Assembly: GCF_009857595.1 (NCBI RefSeq)
Contig: NZ_WWCU01000047.1
Location: forward strand, 1 to 40,107
DNA length: 40,107 nucleotides
From: Pseudoduganella aquatica
Lineage (GTDB): Bacteria > Pseudomonadota > Gammaproteobacteria > Burkholderiales > Burkholderiaceae_D
Direction: 5' to 3'
The notes below the pieces were generated by a model. The model saw nothing but the letters and a program-made list of their open reading frames with translations. It had not been told where the DNA came from and did not search any database. Below, piece by piece: positions 27,766 to 35,706 of this stretch. The position numbers and the translations under genes are program-made. Each line of letters starts with the position of its first letter. The stretch's first letter is position 1.

Positions 27766-28923
27766 TCACGTTGCCGCGCCCGCGAAGATCTCGCAGCCGC
27801 TCTTGCCGTTGCGCTTGACCTGGTACATGGCCTTGTCCGCGCGCTGCACCAGCTCGGCCAGGTTCCTGCCGTGCTGCGGATACAGGGCGACGCCGATGCT
27901 GGCGCCCAGCGCGTACTCCTTGCCGTTCACCGGTATGCATTCCGTCAGCCGCGCCAGCAGCTTTTTCGCCACTTCGCCAGCCTGCGCCTCCTCGTCCAGC
28001 TGGGTGGCGATAACGACGAACTCGTCGCCGCCAACCCGGGCGCAGATGTCAGTGCTGCGCGTGCTGCTTTTTAGCCTGGCGGCGACCGTTTTCAGCACTT
28101 CGTCGCCCACCGCGTGGCCCGCCGTGTCGTTGATGGGCTTGAAGTTGTCGAGGTCGATGTAGAACACCGCCACCACGTGGTGGGGGCGGGTGGCCAGCAC
28201 CAGGGCCTGGTCGAACAGCGTCTTCATGTAGCGCTGGTTGTTCAGGCCGGTGAGCGGGTCGTGGAAGGCCAGGTCGAGCGCCTTGGATTCCGCGTCGATC
28301 AGCCGCGATTGAAACAGCGACAGCACCGCCGTCATCAGCGACAGGTATTGCAGGAGCACCAATAGCGTCCCCAGCACGAAGCCGTTCCTGGCCCAGGCAG
28401 GGAAGACCTCTATCAGCCCCGGCCCTGACAGCCAGTGGGCGGAGAGCGCGAAGCTCGCTGTGGCCGTCAGCACCAGCGGCCAGCGCGGGAAGCCGGCGCT
28501 GTTCTTCAGGGCGATCCAGCCCATGTAGAGCAGCAGCGCCGCGTTGACCGTGCAAAAGCCCATGGCGCGCGCGAAGGGCGGCAGACCGGCGGCCAGGGCC
28601 GCAAGCAGCCAGAGCACGGAAGCCAGCGATGCCATCCAGAACCAGCGGACTTGGATGTGCAGGTTCAGGAAGCGGGTCAGGCCGGTCAGCAGCAGCGGCT
28701 TTTCCAGCGAGATGAAGAGTACGTAGAGCGGCCCCGCCAGCGGTTGGCCGGCGATGGGTGGAAAAAAGAACATGCTTAGCCGGGCGAGCATGGTGCAGCA
28801 GATGGAAGCTGCCCACCAGCCTGCACCGGGGTTGGTCCTGGGAATCATGCTCATCCAGAGGAACAGGAGCATGAAGATGAAGTACGCGCTGACCCCAAAG
28901 GTATGGACGGTCTGATACGACAT
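27766..28923 (-). CDS. Membrane-bound diguanylate cyclase (GGDEF)
   Basis: 385 aa. It makes cyclic di-GMP from two GTP. The N-terminal ~200 residues hold about six or seven hydrophobic segments with short loops, an integral-membrane sensor without a recognisable named domain. A linker helix then leads into the GGDEF domain, starting DPLTGLNNQRYM. The active-site motif GGDEF is intact at residues 298-302. The inhibitory I-site RxxD is present as RSTD (289-292), five residues upstream, so product inhibition is expected. The gene stands alone and converges on the tRNA-Asn terminator. The input signal is unknown. Confidence 0.93.
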   Translation of the reverse strand: MSYQTVHTFGVSAYFIFMLLFLWMSMIPRTNPGAGWWAASICCTMLARLSMFFFPPIAGQPLAGPLYVLFISLEKPLLLTGLTRFLNLHIQVRWFWMASLASVLWLLAALAAGLPPFARAMGFCTVNAALLLYMGWIALKNSAGFPRWPLVLTATASFALSAHWLSGPGLIEVFPAWARNGFVLGTLLVLLQYLSLMTAVLSLFQSRLIDAESKALDLAFHDPLTGLNNQRYMKTLFDQALVLATRPHHVVAVFYIDLDNFKPINDTAGHAVGDEVLKTVAARLKSSTRSTDICARVGGDEFVVIATQLDEEAQAGEVAKKLLARLTECIPVNGKEYALGASIGVALYPQHGRNLAELVQRADKAMYQVKRNGKSGCEIFAGAAT

Positions 28924-29194
28924 CGTCGCGTCTCCTCAGTGAAATTCCATCTGTTTGCGTTGCGGCGGCATGTCTAAATATTACTCCCGCGCATGGAGCA
29001 GTGGGGCGTATCAAGTCCGATTTGGGCCGGGATGGCGGGTAGCGGCATGCCAGCCAGGTGCGATGTTGCAATTTCGCCACCGTCATGGCACTGGCGGCCG
29101 AGTCCCTTGTGCTGCGCGCGCCTTGACGCTCGTGTCCGGTATTCTCCGGGGTACGGGTTCTTTGCGCGGGTTTCTCAAGGAGGGTGATATTGCC

Positions 29195-30721
29195 ATGGTT
29201 GCCAAATCGTCCAGAGCACGGCCGGATGTCAAACGCTACGTCCTGCTGGCCAATCGCGGACTGCATTCGGACGCGCTCAAGCTGACTGCCGCCGCCGAGC
29301 AGCAGTTTGCCCAAGCCATGTTCGTGCGGGTTGGCCTGCCGGCCAAGGCGGCGCGGCCGAAGACGGCGATGAAAGTCCTGCATTCCATGGAAGACAGCGG
29401 TCCCAAGCTGGTGGAGCTGAGCGATGCGGAGGCGCTGGCTTTGAAGGCCAGCAATGCCGGCATCAAGCTGGTGCCCGAGGTGCTTTACCACGTGGCGCGC
29501 AGTCCCCGGTGGCAAATCGTGAAGCAGTCCTCCGGCGCGCTGGCCGCTTCGGCGGCGGCCGGAATCGTCATCAAGGTAGCGGACGCCGCCAGCGGCAAAC
29601 CGGTGAAAGGCGCGCAGCTCGTGGCTTTCACCGACTTTGCCAATGGCGTGGGGCAGCAAGGCACGAGCAACGCCAAGGGCATGGTGACGTTGAAGTTCAC
29701 CACCAGCAGCAAGAAGCTGGAACTCCTGCTGATCTACGGGCCGGAGGGATACTGGGGCTTGTGCGAGCGCGACGTGAAGATCAAGCAAGGCGAGACGAAG
29801 AAACTTGCGCATGTGGACCTGGACGTGCCGGACTACCTGGATACGCTGTATGGAACGCATGCCGACAATGCCGGCGCAGGCCTGCGGGTTGGCGTGATCG
29901 ATACCGGCGTTGACGGCAAACATCCGGATCTTAAGTTGGCTGGCGGCGCGGCCTTTGTGGCGGACGAGAGCGACGCGGGCGGACCTGGCCCGGCCAAGCT
30001 GGAAGGCGAGCATGGGACGCATGTGGCGGGCATTATTGCTGCGCGGGGGCATAAGCCGCGCGGAAAAAAAGGCGTGGCGCCCGGCGTTGAACTGTACAGC
30101 TATCGCGTCTTTCCCAATGCGGGCGGTGGCGCCAGCAACTATGATATTTTGCGCGCCATCGAGCAGGGTGTGCAGGATCAATGCGATTTGCTCAACCTCA
30201 GCCTTGGCGCCGCCACGCCGGATGAGGCGGTGCGCGACGCCATCAAGTCCGCGTTCGACCAAGGCGTGCTGTGCATTGTGGCGGCCGGTAACGATGGCCG
30301 GCAGCCGGTGTCCTATCCGGCTGCATGGGCCGAGTCCGTGGCTGTTTCTGCGGCCGGAAAGCAAGGCACTTTTCCCGTCAGCTCATCCGAAGCGCTGGAT
30401 ATAGCACCGCCGCCTGCCACGAGCAGCAAGCAGGCTTTTATTGCGCAGTTTTCGAATATTGGTCCGCAAGTCGATGTGACCGGCCCCGGTGTGGGCATCG
30501 TGTCTACGTTGCCAGGCGGTGCTTACGGCGTGATGAGCGGCACGTCGATGGCATGCCCTGCCGTCACCGGCGCTGCCGCCGCCCTGTTGGCCGCCCAGCC
30601 GCAGGTGCTGGCCATGCCGCGCGACCGCCAGCGCGCAACGGCCATGCTGGCCGTGATCAACGCCGCAGCCAAGCCGCTCGGCTTCCCGAAAGACCTGGAG
30701 GGGCTCGGGCTGCTGCCCTGA
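29195..30721 (+). CDS. Subtilisin-like serine protease (S8) with N-terminal prodomain-like region
   Basis: 508 aa from the ATG at 29195, which has AGGAGGG 10 nt upstream; the longer open frame from 28955 has no such support. The catalytic triad is complete: Asp236 (GVIDTGVDGKHPD), His276 (GEHGTHVAGI) and Ser451 (MSGTSMACPA), with the oxyanion Asn in VAAGNDGR. Residues ~15-105 look like a prodomain (ending KLVPEVLYHVAR). Residues ~125-205 resemble a carboxypeptidase-regulatory/transthyretin-like beta domain (IVIKVADAASGKPVKGAQLVAF). No signal peptide is evident, which is unusual for a subtilase, so it may act inside the cell or leave by another route. A small ORF follows after 32 nt. Confidence 0.88.
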   Translation: MVAKSSRARPDVKRYVLLANRGLHSDALKLTAAAEQQFAQAMFVRVGLPAKAARPKTAMKVLHSMEDSGPKLVELSDAEALALKASNAGIKLVPEVLYHVARSPRWQIVKQSSGALAASAAAGIVIKVADAASGKPVKGAQLVAFTDFANGVGQQGTSNAKGMVTLKFTTSSKKLELLLIYGPEGYWGLCERDVKIKQGETKKLAHVDLDVPDYLDTLYGTHADNAGAGLRVGVIDTGVDGKHPDLKLAGGAAFVADESDAGGPGPAKLEGEHGTHVAGIIAARGHKPRGKKGVAPGVELYSYRVFPNAGGGASNYDILRAIEQGVQDQCDLLNLSLGAATPDEAVRDAIKSAFDQGVLCIVAAGNDGRQPVSYPAAWAESVAVSAAGKQGTFPVSSSEALDIAPPPATSSKQAFIAQFSNIGPQVDVTGPGVGIVSTLPGGAYGVMSGTSMACPAVTGAAAALLAAQPQVLAMPRDRQRATAMLAVINAAAKPLGFPKDLEGLGLLP

Positions 30722-30753
30722 AAAGCGCACATCGCCTGTGCTATATTGAATCT

Positions 30754-30987
30754 ATGAGCCAGCTGATTTTACGACGCACGAATGCCGCAACGCTGTCCAC
30801 CGACGAGGCGCTTGCCGTGGTCGGTGCTGCGCCGCGCGGGCGCGTCATCCATCGCAGCGGGGACAATGTGCTGGTGGACATTGCCGCAGCCGATGTTGAA
30901 TCGCTGCGGCAGCAGCTGCAAGGCTGGATCGTATCTCCGCAGACCGAGCGGATTGCCGTGCCGGACACGCGCCGCAATATTGGATAA
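30754..30987 (+). CDS. Small protein after the S8 protease, possible inhibitor/propeptide-like
   Basis: 77 aa, no signal peptide. The predicted order of secondary structure is strand-helix-strand-helix-strand (LILRRTN, DEALAVVGAA, GRVIHRSGDNVLVDIA, DVESLRQQLQ, WIVSPQTERIAVPD), which is like the I9 propeptide/inhibitor fold of subtilases. It sits 32 nt after the protease gene in the same orientation, so it could act as a separate chaperone or inhibitor of that enzyme. I do not recognise the family. The role is inferred from fold guess and position only. The RBS is weak; codon use is like its neighbours. Confidence 0.5.
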   Translation: MSQLILRRTNAATLSTDEALAVVGAAPRGRVIHRSGDNVLVDIAAADVESLRQQLQGWIVSPQTERIAVPDTRRNIG

Positions 30988-31130
30988 ATGCGGCACTCCG
31001 CCTGTGCCTGAAGTCATGCTTTCCTGCCGTGCCTGATGGCACATGCGCCGTGGCGGGTGCGTTCTTAGAATCACAGTACTGATTCGGCCCATAGCCTGTG
31101 CCGGGATCAGCACTCATTCTAAGGAACCGT

Positions 31131-31700
31131 ATGACCAAACTACCGATATTGTCCCTGCTGGCCGCCGCTGCGCTGGCTTGCTCCGCTGCTTCCGCCCAGG
31201 ATTACTACACGGGCGCCACGGTGGCGAAAGGCGGCGAACTGACCTTCCGTAATCCCCTCAATGGCAAATCCGCCACCGCCGATCCCAGTGCCATCTTCAA
31301 GTTTTACGGCGGCGTTGCGCTGGCGAACAACCTGGCGCTGGAAGCGGCCTATTCGGAAGGCGCCGAAGCGCACTTCGACAAGGCCAAACTGGGCCTGGTG
31401 TCCGACCCGAGCTTCGAGCTGCGCAGCTTCTCGCTGGCCGCCCGCGCCACCCACAGCTTCAATGACGACTGGTCCGTATTCGCCAAGGCGGGACTGGCGC
31501 GCTCGCGCTACAAGGCCGCCGGCGCTGGCACGTCCGACAGCGTATCCGCCACCAAGCCGCTGCTGGCCGTGGGCGTCGCTTACAACGTGACCGAGAAAAT
31601 AGCCCTGACGCTGGAAGTCGAGAGCATCGGCCGCACCCGCAAGGAGGGCGTGAATCTCCGCCAGAATACGGCGCAGCTTGGCGTGAAGGTGGGCTTCTAG
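31131..31700 (+). CDS. Outer-membrane beta-barrel protein (OmpA-TM/OMP_b-brl-like)
   Basis: 189 aa from the ATG at 31131, with AAGGA 5 nt upstream. A signal peptide is present (LSLLAAAALACSAASAQ, cleavage before DYYTG). The mature part has alternating amphipathic strands (for example AIFKFYGGVALANNLALEAAYSEG, FELRSFSLAARATHSFNDDWSVFAKAGLARSRYKA) and ends in a C-terminal Phe (LGVKVGF), the signal used by BAM for outer-membrane insertion. An eight-stranded small barrel fits the length. No periplasmic OmpA domain is present. The specific function is unknown. Confidence 0.75.
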   Translation: MTKLPILSLLAAAALACSAASAQDYYTGATVAKGGELTFRNPLNGKSATADPSAIFKFYGGVALANNLALEAAYSEGAEAHFDKAKLGLVSDPSFELRSFSLAARATHSFNDDWSVFAKAGLARSRYKAAGAGTSDSVSATKPLLAVGVAYNVTEKIALTLEVESIGRTRKEGVNLRQNTAQLGVKVGF

Positions 31701-31703
31701 GCC

Positions 31704-32429
31704 TCAGTAGCCGTATTGCAGCGTCAGCGAACTGGCGATGCCGGTGCGCTGCTCGGTGCGAGAGCTGGCGGCGGCGCCGCCCAGCAGGCGGCTGGCGCGC
31801 ACGCCGGTGGACAGCGTGTACTTGCGGCTCACCTGCCACTGCCAGCGCGCTTCCGCATACATGTCGCGCAGGCCGCCGGATGGGCGGTAAAGCGCCGTGC
31901 CGAAATCCGACTGCATATAGGCGCCGTCCGCCATGCTGGCGCCCACGCCGGCGGCCAGCGAGTGGTGCGGCACCAGCGCCGTTTGCGTGGCCGCTTTCAC
32001 GTCGAGCAGTACGCCGCTGCCTTCCCTGCTGGCCGGAGCAAACGCGTGCGCGTGCAGCAGGAGGCTGTGCAGGGGCGTGTAGTTGATGAATGCGCCGAAC
32101 ACCGGACGCAGCCCGGTCCTGCCGCCGCCGGCGCGCTGCGCGCCCAGGTCCAGCGCAATCAGCGGGCCGTAGCGCAGCAGCGGATCGGCGGACATATGCA
32201 TGCCCAGCGCCAGTCCCTCCACGAACACGCCGTTGCTCCATTCCGCTGAAAACTGCGGCATCAGATAGCTCGCTCGCTGCTTGCTGCCTGCGTGCGCGGG
32301 CGCGTTGGCAGCGATGGCGCCCACCGTCAAGTCGACCGAGCCTTCGGGCAGCAGGGTCATATCCTGCTGGGCCAGCGCGGCGTGCATGGCGCTTGAGAGC
32401 AGGGCTGCCAGCAGATAGTGTTTCTCCAT
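31704..32429 (-). CDS. MipA/OmpV-family outer membrane protein
   Basis: 241 aa from the ATG at 32429. A signal peptide (LLAALLSSAMHAALA) precedes a beta-rich body. The segment ADPLLRYGPLIALDLG and the C-terminal pattern GLRDMYAEARWQWQVSRKYTLSTGVRASRLLG...LTLQYGY match the MipA/OmpV family; the chain ends in an aromatic residue, as outer-membrane barrels do. It is the last gene of an operon with a two-component system, starting 1 nt after the response regulator's stop. Its role may be as a target or as an accessory sensor of that system. It converges on the preceding barrel gene with only 3 nt between stops. Confidence 0.75.
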   Translation of the reverse strand: MEKHYLLAALLSSAMHAALAQQDMTLLPEGSVDLTVGAIAANAPAHAGSKQRASYLMPQFSAEWSNGVFVEGLALGMHMSADPLLRYGPLIALDLGAQRAGGGRTGLRPVFGAFINYTPLHSLLLHAHAFAPASREGSGVLLDVKAATQTALVPHHSLAAGVGASMADGAYMQSDFGTALYRPSGGLRDMYAEARWQWQVSRKYTLSTGVRASRLLGGAAASSRTEQRTGIASSLTLQYGY

Positions 32430-32430
32430 C

Positions 32431-33060
32431 TCAGATATGGCCCAGTTCCAGGCCGCGCAGCACGGCGCGCACGCGGTCGCGCACACCCAGCTTGGACAGG
32501 ATGCTCGAAACGTGATTCTTGATAGTGCCCTCGCTGGGACCGAGCGCCTGGCCGATTTCCGCATTGTTGAAACCCGCCGCCATGAGGGCGAGGATTTCCG
32601 TTTCGCGGCTGGTGAGCGGCGTGCACAGTTCCATGGGTGAGGCGGCGGGCTTTTCGTAGGCGGCGCGGGTGCGTTCGGTGAGCGCGGGGCGGAACAGTGT
32701 GGCGCCTGCTGCCACGCTGCGGATGCCGTCGGCCAGCCGCTCCAGCGAAATGTCCTTGAGCAGGAAGCCGCGCGCGCCTGCGCGCATGCCGTCGAACAGC
32801 GCGTCGTCGTCGTCGAAGGTGGTAAGCAGGATGGTGGGCGGCAGCCGGCCCTGTTCGCGCCGCAGCAGCTCGATGCCGCTGCAGTTCGGCATGCGCACGT
32901 CCAGCAGCAGCACGTCTGCCTGGTTTTGGGCGAGCACGCCGACGGCTTCCGCGCCGTCCGCCGCCTCGGCCACCACGCGGATATCCGGCGTGAGTTCGAG
33001 CAGGCCGCATATGCCGCTGCGCACCAGCATCTGGTCGTCCACCAGCACCACGCGGATCAT
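32431..33060 (-). CDS. NarL/FixJ-family response regulator
   Basis: 209 aa. The receiver domain has Asp8-Asp9, phosphoacceptor Asp54 (LLLDVRMPN), Thr84-Thr85-region switch (ILLTTFDDD) and Lys106-like lysine (GFLLKDIS). The C-terminal LuxR-type HTH is complete (LTSRETEILALMAAGFNNAEIGQALGPSEGTIKNHVSSILSKLGVRDRVRAV). Its start codon overlaps the kinase stop by 4 nt (ATGA), so the two are translationally coupled and form a cognate pair. The most likely direct target is its own operon, including the MipA gene downstream. Confidence 0.94.
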   Translation of the reverse strand: MIRVVLVDDQMLVRSGICGLLELTPDIRVVAEAADGAEAVGVLAQNQADVLLLDVRMPNCSGIELLRREQGRLPPTILLTTFDDDDALFDGMRAGARGFLLKDISLERLADGIRSVAAGATLFRPALTERTRAAYEKPAASPMELCTPLTSRETEILALMAAGFNNAEIGQALGPSEGTIKNHVSSILSKLGVRDRVRAVLRGLELGHI

Positions 33061-34352
33061 GCGCGCGCTCCGGAGAAGGGGAGCGAGAATTCGAGCCAGT
33101 GGCCTGGGCGGGCTGCTGGGCGTCCGCTAGTGGCAGCGCTGGAGCCGGTGCTTAGCGTGCCGCCATGTTCAGCAAGACGTTCGCGCATACCGGCCAGGCC
33201 ATTGCCCTCGGGCGCGCCGTTGCTGCCTTTGCCGTCGTCCGCAATGCGCGCGTGGACACCGCCGCCTGCGTAGCGGATATCAATTGTCAGCAAGGCCGCC
33301 TGCGCGTGGCGCATGGTGTTGGTGATGGCTTCCTGTACGCAGCACAGCAGCGTATGGGCTGCTGCGGCGGGGCAGGCGTCCACGCCGCTGTCCATAGTGA
33401 GTTCAATGGCGGGCGAGGGGATGCCGCCGCAAAGCAGCCGCAAGGCTTGGCGCACATTGATATCGCTCTCCCGCCGCTCCGCGCTGACCACGCTGCGCAC
33501 TTCCGACAGCAGCGATTTCGCCAGCTCGCGCGCGGTCGCCAGCGGGGCTGCGGGCTGGCTGTCCGCCTGGCGCACCGCCAGGTCGAGATGCAGATTGAGC
33601 GCGGTGAGATGGTGGCCCACCGCGTCGTGCAGGTCGCGCGCGATGCGCATGCGTTCGGCGGAGCGCAGCGTGTCGCCCAGCAGCGACTGCGTGGCGCGCA
33701 ACTGCGCGTTTGATGCGGCCAGCTCCACGCGCATGCGCTGCTCCTGCCGCATCAGATAGACAAAGGCGAAACCAAGCACCTGCACGAAGCGCTCCGAGGT
33801 CAGCACGGCCAGCGTGATGTGGATGCGCTGGTCGTTCATGTGCAGGCTGGCGCTGGTGAGCACCCAGAAATCCATGCCCGCGCCGAGCAGCACCTGCACT
33901 GCCAGCCAAGCCAGGGCGCGCCGCAGCGTGAACAGCGCCGCCAGTTCCATGGACAGGATCAGGTGGAAGGCCAGCGAGTTGAGCATGAGCGCCAGCGCGA
34001 ACTGCGCGGCCAGCAGCAGCGTGCCAGTCAGCGCCGTGCGGCTCGGCGAGGGCCGGATGCGCCACCACAGCAGGGCGATAAACGAGACGATCAGCAGCGC
34101 CTCGCCGCCCAGGAACAGTCGGTAGGCCATCTCGGCCCGGTCCGATCCCGCGCGCAGCAGCGATGGCGCGGGCGTCGTCAGGCTAGCAATGTAGCGCGCC
34201 AGCTGGCCCACGGCGTTGTAAAGCTCCGCGCGTGCCGGGTCCGCAGCCCAGTGCGGGGCCAGTTCCAGCAGGCCCAGTATCAGGCTGGCGAGGATGGCAG
34301 CGGCGGGATAGCGGCTGGGCGCACGCAATGGTCGGGGGCTGCTGTTGTTCAT
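33057..34352 (-). CDS. Sensor histidine kinase (HisKA_3, NarX/DesK type)
   Basis: 431 aa from the ATG at 34352; the longer open frame to 34556 overlaps the divergent gene's leader and is not supported. The N-terminal ~200 residues contain about five to six membrane segments without a named sensor domain, resembling DesK-type kinases. A coiled stretch leads to the dimerisation/phosphotransfer motif RDLHDAVGHHLTALNLHLDLA with phosphoacceptor His242. The HATPase_c domain has the N box (QEAITNTMRHAQA) and G box (ADDGKGSNGAPEGNGLAGMRERL). The signal is unknown; membrane-embedded sensing is inferred from the lack of a periplasmic domain. Confidence 0.93.
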   Translation of the reverse strand: MNNSSPRPLRAPSRYPAAAILASLILGLLELAPHWAADPARAELYNAVGQLARYIASLTTPAPSLLRAGSDRAEMAYRLFLGGEALLIVSFIALLWWRIRPSPSRTALTGTLLLAAQFALALMLNSLAFHLILSMELAALFTLRRALAWLAVQVLLGAGMDFWVLTSASLHMNDQRIHITLAVLTSERFVQVLGFAFVYLMRQEQRMRVELAASNAQLRATQSLLGDTLRSAERMRIARDLHDAVGHHLTALNLHLDLAVRQADSQPAAPLATARELAKSLLSEVRSVVSAERRESDINVRQALRLLCGGIPSPAIELTMDSGVDACPAAAAHTLLCCVQEAITNTMRHAQAALLTIDIRYAGGGVHARIADDGKGSNGAPEGNGLAGMRERLAEHGGTLSTGSSAATSGRPAARPGHWLEFSLPFSGARA

Positions 34353-34510
34353 TTGGCCTGTAAAATTGACAATGTTTAGCGCCGCCATTCTACGTGAGCA
34401 GGGCGGGGCGTCAAAGTGCCGAAAGTCATGCGGCCTGACTTTCGGCATATGCCGCTGCACGCGCGGTATCGTAGAATCGCTGCCTTGATAGCAATTTGAA
34501 AAGGCGTGCT

Positions 34511-35242
34511 TTGAACTGGACAGGATGGTGGACACTGGCACTGCTGATGGGGTCAACGCTGGCGAAGGCGGACGATGCCTTGCCCCAGGTGCTGATCCCG
34601 GCCCAGCGCGACGCCGAGTGGCACAGCTACCGCCACGCCTACAAGGCCGCGCGCTTCTTCGAGCCTTTCCTCAAGACGCGGCCCTTGATCCAGGCGCACA
34701 TGCAGATCCGCCCCCGCCAGCCGGACCTGCCGATGGACGGCCTGCAGCTGCAACTGGCTGGGGAAACAGTGAACCTGACCATCCCGGTCGACGCGCTGGG
34801 CCGCGCCACCTTGCCGATGCTGAAGCAGGCCTACGACGAGGACGCCGTGCTGCGCCTGAACCGGCAGAAGGGCAACTACAGCTTCAACGGACGCTATTCG
34901 ATCCGCGAGCGGGACGACGGCGTCTACAGCGCAGCGGACCTGCGCGCCGCCTGCGAACAGCTGATCAGCGCGCAGCGCGAATCGGGCTACCGGCTGCGGC
35001 TGATAGGGAAGAAATGCGCCGGCGTGAAATTCGTCTACCCGCGTGACGCGGCGGCGCCGGACGTGCAGTTCCGCGACGCAGCCGGCAAGCTCACGCCGCT
35101 CGCCGCAGTGCGCGGCCATCCGTTCGAGAATCCGACCATGGGCGATTACCAGATCCTCATCTACCGCTTTGCCGACTGGCCCGCGCAAGGCGACTTCCTG
35201 GTCCACAGCAAGCCGCTGGCGGTGGGGACTGAGTACGAGTGA
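34511..35242 (+). CDS. Exported protein of unknown function
   Basis: 243 aa from a TTG at 34511, which has AAAAGG at a proper distance; another TTG at 34496 is possible and no ATG fits. A signal peptide is evident (LNWTGWWTLALLMGSTLAKA, cleavage before DDALPQ). The mature protein is mixed alpha/beta with several Tyr/Arg-rich strands; two Cys occur (ACEQL and GKKCAG) and could form a disulfide. I do not recognise a family. It lies between the divergent kinase gene and the second tRNA-Asn, and its G+C-rich codon use is that of the host, so it is probably core rather than island DNA. Confidence 0.7.
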   Translation: MNWTGWWTLALLMGSTLAKADDALPQVLIPAQRDAEWHSYRHAYKAARFFEPFLKTRPLIQAHMQIRPRQPDLPMDGLQLQLAGETVNLTIPVDALGRATLPMLKQAYDEDAVLRLNRQKGNYSFNGRYSIRERDDGVYSAADLRAACEQLISAQRESGYRLRLIGKKCAGVKFVYPRDAAAPDVQFRDAAGKLTPLAAVRGHPFENPTMGDYQILIYRFADWPAQGDFLVHSKPLAVGTEYE

Positions 35243-35263
35243 GCGGAATTTTTGCCCCTGCAC

Positions 35264-35292
35264 TGGTCAATTCCAAATCCCGCGTATATAAT
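35264..35292 (+). promoter_or_regulatory. Promoter of tRNA-Asn copy 2
   Basis: A perfect TATAAT at 35287-35292 lies 12 nt upstream of the tRNA 5' end, so the transcript would start close to the mature end. TGGTCA (35264-35269) is a 4/6 match for a -35 at 17-nt spacing. Confidence 0.6.
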
Positions 35293-35304
35293 TCGGGCCT
35301 CAAT

Positions 35305-35380
35305 TCCCTGATAGCTCAGTCGGTAGAGCGACGGACTGTTAATCCGCAGGTCCCTGGTTCGAGTCCAGGTCGGGGAGCCA
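35305..35380 (+). tRNA. tRNA-Asn (GTT), copy 2; island attachment site
   Basis: 76 nt, CCA encoded, anticodon GTT, identical to copy 1 at 27629-27704. The DNA changes abruptly past its 3' end to A+T-rich accessory sequence with integrase debris, so this tRNA is the likely attachment site of the island. The gene is intact. No second copy of its 3' end was found downstream, so the far attachment site is outside the window or lost. Confidence 0.97.
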
Positions 35381-35405
35381 CAGAATTTAGTTTTATAGAA
35401 TCAAG

Positions 35406-35437
35406 GGGTTACATGCTTCGGTGTGTAGCCCTTTTTT
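35406..35437 (+). terminator. Intrinsic terminator after tRNA-Asn copy 2
   Basis: 8-bp stem GGGTTACA / TGTAGCCC (one G-U) with a 10-nt loop containing CTTCGG, followed by TTTTTT (35432-35437). It lies 25 nt past the tRNA. Confidence 0.85.
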
Positions 35438-35442
35438 CATTT

Positions 35443-35463
35443 CTGGGGACTATGCTGGGGACT
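35443..35463. repeat. Direct repeat CTGGGGACT next to the tRNA (possible arm-type site)
   Basis: CTGGGGACT occurs at 35443-35451 and again at 35455-35463, a 12-nt period, just past the tRNA terminator. Closely spaced direct repeats beside an integrated tRNA often are integrase arm-binding sites; that role is inferred. The rest of the gene-free stretch to 35706 has mixed composition, stops in all frames, and nothing else recognised. Confidence 0.4.
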
Positions 35464-35706
35464 GGCGGATCGGTGTCCGGTGGTCCTATGCGGTAGTGGG
35501 GATGGCTGGGCCAAGGCAGCAAGCGGACAGGCGTTTCGCTGCACCCGGGGCGGTTTATTTGGGCATAGTGGCCGCTGGTGACGCCGTTGGGCACGTGGGA
35601 TGGCTCCCCTTTTACGGCGGGGCATCGGTATCACACGGTGGCAGTAGGCGCGAGAATGGTCAGGAGTGCAGGGCGACCGAATCAACGCTTGTAGGGCTAG
35701 ACTTTT

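Noticed and set aside
28955..29194. Longer N terminus for the S8 protease
   Set aside because: The first 80 codons look non-protein-like, and the AGGAGGG site fits the ATG at 29195.
28049..30364. 771-codon open frame on the - strand
   Set aside because: It runs antisense across the protease gene and out of frame through the GGDEF gene. Both real genes have full catalytic motifs.
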